Made by a program: the position numbers and the translations under genes | Source: Tenrec ecaudatus | Taxonomy: Eukaryota; Chordata; Mammalia; Afrosoricida; Tenrecidae | Reading direction: 5' to 3' | Assembly: GCF_050624435.1 (NCBI RefSeq) | Contig: NC_134542.1 | Coordinates: forward strand, 108,483,677-108,547,676 | Length of the DNA: 64,000 nucleotides | Notes under the pieces: model-generated | What the model was told of the DNA's origin: nothing | Database searches by the model: none | What the model saw: the letters and a program-made list of their open reading frames with translations, nothing else | Shown: one piece after another, positions 25,116 through 34,670 of the stretch | Position numbering within the stretch: the stretch's first letter is position 1 | How the letters are laid out: each line of letters opens with the position of its first letter

Positions 25116-27581
25116 GAGCCAGGTGTCCAGAGCCCTCCCAGGGTCTCCAGAGCGTCCCAACTTGCTCAGCTAGGAAGGGAGTCCATAGCTGGCTTTAGAA
25201 TCACAAGTACAGGGCTTGAAGACATGCTCGGGATGAAGCTTTGACTTAGCGCGGGAGGAAGGTGACATGGGTCAGCTTCAGGCCCTGGAGTCACACAGCC
25301 TGGGTGTATCCAGCTTTGACTCCTCTGAGCATCCTTCTCCACTGGGAAGTCCTCCATATCTGGACTCACACAATGACCAGCACTTCGGTAAATCATAGCT
25401 GCTCCCACTTCCCAGAACATAGTTTCTAAGTTAAAAGAACAACGGAACAACAGGATAGTCTGAAAACAAATATACTTCTTATCACAAAATGCCAACTTTC
25501 AAATAATTATGCAATGTTCCCCCAATGAAGTTTATTTTGTCAATAATTGAAAATTGGGTGTCTGGATGTGTTTGTGGGTATGATGTGTAAGCCTACACAC
25601 AGTTAATTCTGTAGCTCAAAGGGAAAGGGCTATCAAGACTTCAATGAACATGGAGAGTATCATCAAACACAAATGTGAAGACTTCTGATGTCCTAACTCA
25701 AAAAGGGGGGTGATACGCCTCATCGGCCATATAAGTGTATTCTTTTGTGGTTGTAGAATTTCTCACACATATTCCTTTGTGAAAGAGCCAGTCAAAGGCA
25801 GCCTTGTGTCAGGTGTAGGCTTATTGGCCTTTACCATATAGAATATTTCATCTTGCACGAGAATACGTAATGCACCTGTCTCTGCACTTTCAGCTTTTGA
25901 ACTGAAAAACATCAACGTGCTACAAGTATTGGCTGTTCACTCCTGTTTGAAGGTAGAAGGGGTTTTAACTAATCATAAATAGAATTAATATATATTGATA
26001 TATTGATAAAAAGACAGGTGAACAAGCAATATATAAATGTATATTTATATAGAACAAGCTACACACACACACATTTCCCCCAAATATTTGATGGGGATTT
26101 GGTGGGGACGGTAAGAGGTCTTTTTCAGAGCTACAGATGAAATCCTTTCACAGTAATGTGCCAGTGGGTGAATTTTGTAATGCTGGAATTCAATGAAGGA
26201 AGAGCGAATACACCCACATCAACGGTCACCCCTGACATGGCCACACACTGCCATAACTCGGGGTAGCATCCTTTACTTGTTCGGAAGATTATTTCCTGCT
26301 AATGTCATCTGACAGCATATAGTTTGTGTGGTGTTTGCACCTCTTATTGCTGTAATCTTTTGAATTAACTCTAGTCTGAGGGAAGGGTATCTTCAGATTT
26401 CTTGATCCTACTATGAAAGTGCGAACAAGGTCATAGTGGGCTACATGGACATCAGCTTAAATCTTAAGTGTAATGTAAGAAAAAGAAAAAACACATCTAG
26501 ACGAAAATATGACGCATCTTCAGCAAGTCTCTGTGCTAGAACCAATGGTGATGAGTTGCAGATAACGGACAACTTTCAGATTTTCAACTGACTTCTTTGT
26601 CACCCTTCTGTCTTTTCCTGATTGAATGTTTCCACATTTTATACTAAGATTTTATGAGAAAAGAAGGATTAATCTCTACTAATAATCAACCTCTGTTTTT
26701 CATAAATGTGGTACCTGCAAACGTTTAAAAGACAATTATGAGACCTGTGAGAGCCAGATACTGAGGGAGCTGCCTTGTTTTTCTGGGAACCACCCGTCTT
26801 CATCTTTAGCAGAGTGGTCTCCCCATTCTATTTTACTCTCTTCTGAGCGGAAATGTCAGATGTGTTTTTACCTTACACAGCATCTTGCTTCCACAGGCTG
26901 TATGGTTATATATATATAGAATTGGACCAATGACATGAGAGACATGATATATATATATATATGAATCATCAATCCAATCGATTAAGTTACTCTATCTCTA
27001 AGATTTTTCACATTTTAATACAGAAGATGCTTTCACCACATTAAACAGATACTTCTTGGCCTTGATATTTAATGGTTCTAGATTTTTTGTCAAGGTGGTG
27101 AATATTCTCTTAATTGGTTCCAATTATACTCATCCCTCAGCATGGCCTGATAGGGACACAACTGAGGCTTAGATTCTTCATCCACTCCAGCGTCACAGGA
27201 CCTGTCATGAAAATGGAGAAGGTTTGTGAAAACACAATCATGGGCATGTCGCCCAAATGTCCCAATACTTGACAAGGAGAAACAGAATACGCCTTGGATT
27301 GATGTCAAGCATCCAAATTTCTGTTTCTCTGTGACAAAATACTTTGTAAATTATGGGGAGGGGGAGAGTCATATGTGTAGCAGAAAGAATTTCATCTTCC
27401 TCTTAAGGAGAATCCTCAAAAAATAACCTGAGGCCGTTGCTGAAATGCAGGCATACGTCAAATGAATACCTGTCAGTCATTTGAAATGGAACCCCTGTGA
27501 GTGGAATTAGAGGGCTTCTGGAGATATGGGAGCCCTTACATAACATTTAAAAACAACATTACCATCATGTAATGAGGGCCA
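25116..27581. other. Repeat-poor non-coding stretch
   Basis: No gene, and no repeat beyond short TA and CA runs near 25989-26075 and 26910-26962. Confidence 0.5.
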
Positions 27582-28412
27582 TTTTTTAATGGGAGTTCTT
27601 ACAGAAATTATAATAATCCATATTCCAATTAGATCAAGCATAATTGTACAAATACTACCACTGTCCGTTTCAATACATTTTCTTTCTTCTTGAACTCTTT
27701 GATATCAGCTCCCCTTTATCCCTTCCTGTCTCTCCCCATCCTACCCCCCAGGAGCTCTTATTATTGTATTATTATTGCCATATATTACACCATCCAATGC
27801 GTCTGTTCACCTGAAATTCTGTTATTTGTTCCCCTCCAGTGGGGATATACAGTCATCATTGCTATCAGCTCTCCCTTCCCCCAATCCCCTCTCTTCTAGC
27901 ACCCTCATGGAATCATTACTACTGTTTCTGAAGGGCTATCTATTTTGGCTTTTCTGCATCAAGCGCTCTTAATTATACAAATGAGCATGCACTAGTCTAA
28001 CAAGATTAATGAGCTGAAACAAAGACCATAATAGCAAGGGGAGGAAATATCAAAGAACGAGAGGATAGTTGGGTGTTTCACCAATGCTAGATGTATCATC
28101 CCTTCCAGGTGGCCCTTCGGTGAGGGACTGCCCAATTGTCTTACAGGTGGGTTTGGGGTCTCCACTTTGTCCATGCTCCTTCACGTCAATTTGATTGCTT
28201 GTTTTTGAACTTCTGATGCCTAGTCCGGTCACAGCTCAGCATCACACAGGCTGGCGTGCTTCTTCCGTGTGGGCTTTGTTGATTACATGCTACATGCCCA
28301 CTTGTTTAACTTCAAGTCTTTAAGGACCCGGTTCTATGTCTTTTAACAGCTTTCTTCACCACATTTGCATATACACCCATTTTGTGTTCAATGCTCATGT
28401 CAGGAAGGTGAG
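27582..28412 (-). mobile_element. Old, long L1 3' UTR copy (about 830 bp)
   Basis: Order: TTTTTTAATGGGAGTTCTTAC, AATCCATATTCC, TTGATATCAGCTC, TCCAATGCGTCTGTTCACC, GGTTTGGGGTCTCCAC, CAGGCTGGCGTGCTTCTTCC, CATTTGCATATACACCCATT. It is more diverged than the copy at 14192-15092. Confidence 0.75.
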
Positions 28413-28717
28413 TATTGTACAGTGTCACATTACTAGAACAAACCATTCTTGCACTTAGATAGGATTTAAGGAGAGGTAATGACTATTCTTGAAATAGGAC
28501 ATTGTTAACAGTAGAATGGAATTTCATCATCATGCTAATAACAATAGATGGGAAGGCCTTTCTCATATTTGAATAAGCCTGGGAGTCTTCAGAGTATGAA
28601 AGCGGTTTGAACAAAGAAACCTCAAAATTTGGTGACTTGGGTAAATAAAGGTTACATTAATAGTCCAATCACACTTCAGTGTAGGCTCTGAGAGCTGCCG
28701 GATATTGAGCATTTCAA

Positions 28718-28865
28718 TGAGCCCAGTGGTAGTGGGTTAAAGGGTGCACAGCTAACCAAAGAGTCACCAGCTTTAAATGGCCACTTGCTTTCTGGGAGAA
28801 ACACGAGGCTGTCTGCTCCTGAAAATATTTGCTCTCTGGGAAACCCTAAGGAGCTGCTCCACTGT
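28718..28865 (+). mobile_element. Diverged AfroSINE
   Basis: GCCCAGTGGTAGTGGGTTAAAGG head, GCTAACCAAAGAGTCACCAGC B-box region, CTGGGAGAAACACGAGGCTG middle. The tail is degraded. A possible reversed fragment lies close by at about 28970-29030. Confidence 0.65.
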
Positions 28866-29269
28866 GCCTTATCAAAACAAATGAACGAAAAACCTAAAAC
28901 TCTCTGCTACTCAGCCAACCTGATAGGACTGGCTTGAGACTGTAACTGTGCTAAGGAAGTCGAAAGTTCTTCCTTTCTCCCTTGGCGCTAGTGGCTTTGG
29001 ACTGCCAACTCAATCAGCCAGACACCCCCTCACCCCCACCCCAGCCACCTCACCACCGGGCCCCGCAAAATTAAGGCAAAAGTTCAGATGCGGTCTACCG
29101 TTGTTGAGATCAAGTTAGCGGAGAGCAGTACAGTAATCTATTTCTGTCCACAGAGCGGAGCAGTTCAACACTACCCTATTAAGTAAACGCAGTGAGTGTT
29201 ATGGGTGTAGGTGTCTGAGCGAAGCACACAGATTCCATTCTGTTCAGGATTAAACTTATATTGGGCAGT

Positions 29270-29415
29270 TTGGACTCACCTCCTCATGCAACAGAAGAAT
29301 GGCCTGGAGACCTTCTGCATACAGGTTATGACCAAGACAGCCTGATGATCCATTCGACCTTGTAACCATGAGGTTTCCATGAGTTGGAATTGACTCAACA
29401 ACCAGAGGCATTGTA
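29270..29415 (+). mobile_element. AfroSINE-type tail, old subfamily
   Basis: CATGAGTTGGAATTGACTCAACAAC is the shared AfroSINE/RTE tail; the sequence before it (GACCTTGTAACCATGAGG) fits only loosely. Confidence 0.5.
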
Positions 29416-29689
29416 TTTGTTTTTAATTGACTACAAGTGAGTCAGTTAATAACTATACATAAGTATGAAAGTTGAAAATTATGTAACTGAGACATTATTT
29501 TAGTAACCAGTTCATGTTCCATATGTTACAGGGTTCTTTGTGTTGGTTGTTTTTGTCCCTTTGGTTGTATGGATGGTGGAGATAGGAGAAAATAACCATT
29601 TCCAGCTATCTGATTATTATGGAGTCCATCAAAAAATGAAAAGGTCAATTATTTTAACCAAATGACTGGGGCCAGTGAATAAGTATGCC

Positions 29690-29860
29690 CTATCTGATAT
29701 TTAGAAGGGCCACCAAAAAGGCAACACTCTTGATGAGACAGATTGACACAGTGTCTGCGAGGGTCAAACATAGCTATTGTGAGGACAATGCAGGACTTCC
29801 TTCTCTTGTACGCTGAGTCTCTGTGTGTCAGAACGGATCCAGCAACATCTAGCCACACAG
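29690..29860 (+). mobile_element. RTE-type LINE, 3' end
   Basis: GATGAGACAGATTGACACAG, then TCTGCGAGGGTCAAACATAG, ATTGTGAGGACAATGCAGGAC, and GTGTGTCAGAACGGATCCA match the end of the afrotherian RTE family. This family is the probable source of the AfroSINE tail and of its transposition machinery. Confidence 0.7.
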
Positions 29861-29872
29861 TGTGCATTACTT

Positions 29873-30045
29873 AAGAAGTCCTGGTGGCACAGAGGTCAGT
29901 GCTCAACTGACAACTATAAGATTTGTGATTCGAACCCGCCAGCTACTCCATGGAGAAAACACACGTGGCTGCCTGTTTCCGCAAAGATTTACGGCCTCGG
30001 GAGCCCTCTGGAGTAGTCCTACTCTGTCTTTCTCCATTACTTCAG
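29873..30045 (+). mobile_element. AfroSINE, tail lost
   Basis: AGTCCTGGTGGCACAGAGG head, GATTCGAACCCGCCAGC B box (very well kept), CTCCATGGAGAAAACACACGTGG middle, TTCCGCAAAGATTTACGGCC, GGAGTAGTCCTACTCTG. It breaks off before the final tail. It begins 13 bases after the RTE 3' end. Confidence 0.85.
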
Positions 30046-30644
30046 TTGGAGTCAAATCGGTGGAAATGGGATATGGGGATGGAATTTACGTACTATTTTC
30101 TGGAGAAAAATAACCATCAACTGTTTGTAAAATCATTGACAGCTGATATTTAGAGCAAAGAATAAATAATGTTGATCCGTGAAATGGCTGAGCAGTTTCA
30201 GCGGACATCATGCCCAACACATGGACAATTATGCACTCTTTACATACTAATAACTGCCCATTTGACGTTCATATATAATTACTTAATTTTTCTGTTCTAA
30301 TTTATCCATATCTATTCACTGTCTTTGAAAATATTTATTTTTCTTTTTGCTTTTCGATGTGACACTATATCAGCTTTGAGCATCTATCCCTTGATATCTC
30401 ATCGTAAGAAAAAAGAAGGGAGGAGGGAGGATATGCTGGGTCTGCTTTGCAGTCACAGTAACAATGGGATTTTATGTTGATTGTGCTTCGGTATAAAGTA
30501 AGTCTTGCTTGTATTTACTTGCTTAGCTAAGAAATAGCACTCCAGTTAAAATCCATGTAATCTAGATTCGTGAGCATTTTGTACTTTGTACTTATTTTCA
30601 GGAGGGGCCAGACCCTGGAAAAATAAGACAAGCAAACAAACAAA
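30046..30644. other. Non-coding DNA, nothing recognised
   Basis: AT-rich; no gene or repeat that I can support. Confidence 0.5.
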
Positions 30645-30830
30645 CAAAAATAATGCTTGGTGAAGTAGAGGATCAGTAAAAAAAGGGGGAAGGTACTCAA
30701 CTAGAAGGATTGCTACCCTGGCTGCAACCCTGCTCTCCAGCATAACAAGTGGGAAAATGGCACATGACCGTGCATGGTGGCTGTCATGAGGTAGAACTGA
30801 TGCGTAAGCACTGAGCTACAACAGATAACA
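30645..30830 (+). mobile_element. RTE-type LINE, 3' end
   Basis: TGCTTGGTGAAGTAGAGGATC, then AAAAAGGGGGAAGGTACTCAAC, GATTGCTACCCTGGCTGC and CAGCATAACAAGTG follow the RTE 3' order, as in the copy at 29690-29860. Confidence 0.7.
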
Positions 30831-30929
30831 TCAAGGCCTATTACCGATAAAATTTTAAAATGCATTTAATGTGAGGCAGAGAATACCAAAATCCTTAGGT
30901 CAATGTTTCTCAAATTAGATTCTGTAGAA

Positions 30930-31440
30930 CCACCGTGTACAAGATACTTTGTTGGTGGTGATAAGTGCTGTCAAATTGGTTTTTATTCATAGCATCCTGA
31001 ACCTTCCCCAATATCAGTGTTATTTTGAGCCCATTGTTGCAGCCATTGTAAACCCATCTCCTTGAAGGTTGTCCTCTTTTCCACTGGCCTTCCTCACCAA
31101 ACATGATGTCCTTTTCCAGAGACTGGTCTCTGCACAGAAACAGGTCCAAAGTACATGAGATGAACTCTCCTTGTCCTAGCTGCTACAGAACATGGAACAT
31201 TCTGGCTGTCCTTCCAAGACACATTTATTTGTTCTTCTAACAGTCAATGGTGTTGTCATCATTCTCCACCTGCATCACAATTCAAATGCATTGTTTGTCT
31301 GTCTTACTCAATGTCTACTTTTCAAATGCGCATGCGAATGTAATTGAAAATACCATGGTTTGATCGTCAAGTACACACTGGTCCTCAAAATGATATCCTT
31401 GATCTTGAGGTTGGTTTTTTTTCTTAGCAAATATCTTTTT
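30930..31440 (-). mobile_element. RTE-type LINE, 3' part, reverse orientation
   Basis: Reversed RTE 3' region: GAGCCCATTGTTGCAGCC, CCCATCTCCTTGAAGG, CATGATGTCCTTTTCCAG, CAAAGTACATGAGATG. An L1 fragment next to it separates it from the reverse-transcriptase part at 31673-32400; both probably belong to one original copy. Confidence 0.75.
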
Positions 31441-31672
31441 TTCTTTGCTTTTCTTGTTTTTGAATGATTTTATTGGGGGCTCATACAATTCTCATCACAA
31501 TCCATACATACATCCCTTGTGTCAAGAACATATGTACATTTGTTGCCATCATCATTCTCAAAACATTTGCCTTCTACTTGAGCCCTTAATATCTGCTGCT
31601 CATTTCCCCCCTCCCTTCCCACTGCCCCCTACCTCATGAAACCTTCATAATTCATAAATTATTATTATTTTA
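31441..31672 (-). mobile_element. L1 3' UTR fragment inserted in an RTE element
   Basis: TTTTATTGGGGGCTCATACAA, AATCCATACATACATCCCTTG, TTGCCATCATCATTCTC and CTCATGAAACC follow the L1 3' UTR order. RTE sequence lies on both sides, so the L1 arrived later. Confidence 0.75.
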
Positions 31673-32400
31673 TCTTGTGAAGTGGATTCGCCCAATAATA
31701 TCTGTTGTTTGGTTTCTTAATTGCTGCTTCCCTGAGCATTGATTTTATATCCAAGTAAAATGAAATCCCTGTCAATATCAAGCTTTTTCCCATTTTTTAT
31801 GATTCTAACTATTGGTTCAATTGTGAGGATTTTGGTTTCTTTTAAATTGAGTTGCAGTCCATATTAAGCATGTTAGTCCTTGATCTTTATCAGCAGAAAG
31901 TTCTACTGACTTTCAAAAAGCAAGATTATATCATGTGCATAATTCAGTTTGCTAAGTAATAATCCTTCCTTCATTCCTGATACCACGTTCTTCTTCAATA
32001 GTCTAGTTCCTCCTGTTGTTTTCTTAGTATACAGACTGAGTAAGTCTCCTGAACGGATAAAAACCTGACACACATTTTTCTTGATTTTAAGCCCGACAGT
32101 AATCGCTTGTGGATTTTTTAAATTTTGTTTTGCTTTGGTTTTAAATAGCCACCTCTTGGTCTATATATTGGTTCCTCAGGAGCACAAGGCCAGTGTTCTA
32201 AAATGCCCATTGTCCTCAATGACGGTTATGATCCACACAATCACATGCTTTTGCATGGTCAATAAGACACAAATAAACATCTTCATGGCATCTTCTGCTT
32301 TCCGCCAAGATCCATCTGACATCAGCAATGATACCTCTCATTCCAACTCATCTTCTGAATTGGCTTAAATTTCTGGCAGCTCCCTGGCTATGTAACAACT
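31673..32400 (-). mobile_element. RTE-type LINE, reverse-transcriptase region, decayed
   Basis: The minus strand carries the RTE RT order, with the catalytic block at 31930-31941 reading Tyr-Ala-His-Asp instead of Tyr-Ala-Asp-Asp, so the first catalytic Asp of the box is lost. Upstream blocks such as the reverse of ATGATCCACACAATC and TCCATCTGACATCAGCAATG are well kept. Several stops and frameshifts make it inactive. Confidence 0.75.
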
Positions 32401-32639
32401 ACTTATGGATACTAAAAATGGCTGTTGTTGCCGGGCAAGTCAAGTCAGCTCAGATGCTTAGGAACTTTATTGATGAGGGTAAATTGCAAAGTCTAGGTAT
32501 TATGGTTCCAAGACCTACATACATGGAGTCACTCCAGACAGAATGTTTGAACAGGTCTCAAGGCTATAACAAGTTCTTTCTGTAATACACTTGCCTTTGT
32601 CTCCTTGGGGTGCCTTCACGAAAGAGAAGGAAAAAAAAG
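32401..32639. other. Unassigned sequence between RTE and mariner remnants
   Basis: An 85-codon open frame on the plus strand has no recognisable motif. The start, GCTGTTGTTGCCGGGCAAGT, may be a SINE/RTE junction. Confidence 0.35.
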
Positions 32640-32868
32640 ATCTCAACGAAATTGTGACTTCCTTGGGAATCAGCTGGGCAGTGTCCACTCATTTCAAAGA
32701 AGAGAGGTCAGCAGAGACGGCTATGGCAACTTCCTTTGGTATTCTCCAGGAGTAACCTTGATAGATTTTCTCAAATGACACAGGACAATCTTGGAAGGTT
32801 ATTATAAAGAATTTTAAAGAAATTTGAAAGCTGCATTGGTGAGAAGGAAAAAAAAAGAAGAACGTTGT
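32640..32868 (+). mobile_element. Mariner-like transposase remnant, copy 2
   Basis: Across frames it reads like ATSFGI, then a DFLK-type motif, then GYYKEF and LKAALVRR. This is the middle of a mariner transposase before the third catalytic Asp. It matches 22870-23035 in block order. An LTR insertion cuts it off at 32869. Confidence 0.55.
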
Positions 32869-33385
32869 TGTGTTAGTCTAGGTACGTTAAAGGAACAAAT
32901 TCACAGAACCTCATGTATAAGACAGGGTTTTATATAAAGGGTAAGTGCACATCATGTAAACATCCCAACCCAGTGCTGCCCAAGCCCACAAGTCCAGCAT
33001 TAACCCATATGTCCAACACCAATCCACAAAGTCCCCCTGCATCTCACAAAACACACAGAGTGATGCCGACTGCAGGAGGAAAGCCTAATCAGTGAGTGTG
33101 TAAGCATCTCAGTGGTGGCAGGGGTCTCCACACAGCTGCTCCTGTACCCAGGCCGGCATCGGGCCAGGTCCATGTGTCTTCTTCTCGGGGATGTCTTGCA
33201 GGAAGTGAGCCTTGCCAGCTGAAGCAGGGAACTGGCTAAGGCAGCTGCACCCTGGTCTGACCATCACAAAGCAAGAGACCCAAGAACTCAAAAGGTGAGG
33301 CTCACCGAGCCATTTATCCCTCCGCCCTTCAATTAACCCCACGTGTGTTTATTGGCCAGGTTGGCACAATAAACTACCTACCTCA
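32869..33385 (-). mobile_element. Solo LTR, ERVL/MaLR-like (family A)
   Basis: 517 bp, TGTGTTAGTC to ACCTACCTCA on the plus strand, so TG...CA ends. The five flanking bases are GTTGT on the left and GTTAT on the right, a 5-bp duplication with one change. Matches 47917-48418 throughout. A 77-codon open frame inside has no protein meaning. Confidence 0.8.
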
Positions 33386-34309
33386 GTTATATTTAGAAGT
33401 TTCGTTTTTGTTTTCCTGTCATGACAATGCCTTTGCTCATTCCTCAGGTATAGGAAGGTGCCTCGGACCATGTTATTGGGAAAACAGAATTAACCCATCC
33501 TCCCTACAACCCAGGTCTCATGCCTTTAGATGTCTGTTAGAACACTGAAAAGAAACATGCTCTGAATCCTTGGGAGATCCCCAAAGTGCCATGTTTGCAT
33601 ACATGAAGAGTGCAGAATTCACAGGGAAGGGTTAGCTAGGGGGAAACACCACGTTCTGAAAAGTGTAGTTCTGAAATATGTAGAGAATATGTCAAGATAC
33701 AGTAGTTCTCCATTTTGATATTTTAGTTTAATAACTCTATGATTGTGTATCAATTCTTTTTGATGTACCGTCTTCCAACAGAGCAAAATACTGCCAGGTC
33801 AAAAAGGATAGATACAATTAGATGCTGTATACAGTTAGATGCTGCATACTATTAGATGCTATATACAATTAGGTGCTCTATACAATTAAGTGCTGTGTAC
33901 AGTAACTTGCATGTACATGTCCTCCTACGAGCATCATTATCCATAGAGATAAATCCATAGAGAAAAATTGGACTGGAAAATAAACCAACTTGCCGAGTCT
34001 GACTAATGAAATCTTTAATAAAAGTGGTAAAATATATAACACAACTTTCCTTTGCATATGCATGAAAATGAAAAGGCATTCAATCCTTCCATTCATACAT
34101 TTCCACATATCTCATTGCAAATCATGAGGGTTTTGACAAAGATTCTGTTCTTTAGAGCAGTCCAATCCAAAATTATAGCCAGGGGACTTTTTACTGTATT
34201 TTTCTGTTGGCATATATTGAGAAATGTTCTCGGGACTAAAATGAGTAACCGGATCTTTATTGTTATTAGTAGCAATGATTTAAATAAAAATGAACAAAAT
34301 TTAGAACTA
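33386..34309. other. Non-coding DNA with a short tandem array
   Basis: No gene seen; the 17-bp array at 33814-33898 is the only clear structure. Confidence 0.5.
33814..33898 (+). repeat. Tandem array, five 17-bp units
   Basis: Units of the type ACAATTAGATGCTGTAT follow each other five times with 2-4 differences each, then a partial sixth (ACAGTA). No spacers, so it is a minisatellite and not a CRISPR array. Confidence 0.9.
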
Positions 34310-34490
34310 CCTGGAGCTCTGGGGATACTGTCGGGTCAGTGTTGATTTGTAAGGTCAGCAGTTCAAAACACAGCAGCTGCTTTATGAGAAAAAGGCGAGG
34401 CTCACTTCTCATGGAAAGATTTCGAGTGTCAGAAATTGTGAAGAGTTGCCAGGACTTGGAACGAACTTACTGACAGTGGGTTTGGCTCTG
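34310..34490 (+). mobile_element. AfroSINE, diverged
   Basis: GGAGCTCTGGGGATACTG head, AAGGTCAGCAGTTCAAAAC B box, GCAGCTGCTTTATGAGAAAAAGG middle, and a shortened tail. Confidence 0.65.
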
Positions 34491-34494
34491 ATTT

Positions 34495-34670
34495 GGGAGC
34501 CCTGTTTGAGCTGTGGGCTGCGCATAAGATCGTGAGCCACAGTGCTGGTAGAGGTTCAAGGTTACTAAAGAGCTCGGTGGCACAAAAATGAGGGTTTTTC
34601 TCACATAAGATGGACAGTCTGGAAAACACGTAGCGCCATCGTGAGTTTCAATCAATGCGACGACTGTGGG
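34495..34670 (+). mobile_element. AfroSINE, second diverged copy
   Basis: GGGAGCCCTGTTTGAGCTGTGG head directly follows the previous copy. GTAGAGGTTCAAGGTTAC is the likely B box. The tail is degraded. Confidence 0.5.

Noticed and set aside
29873-30045. tRNA gene suggested by GATTCGAACCCGCC
   Set aside because: It is the B box of an AfroSINE; there is no cloverleaf and the SINE body follows.
33814-33898. Regular repeats that might suggest a CRISPR array
   Set aside because: Units are directly adjacent without spacers, and the genome is mammalian.
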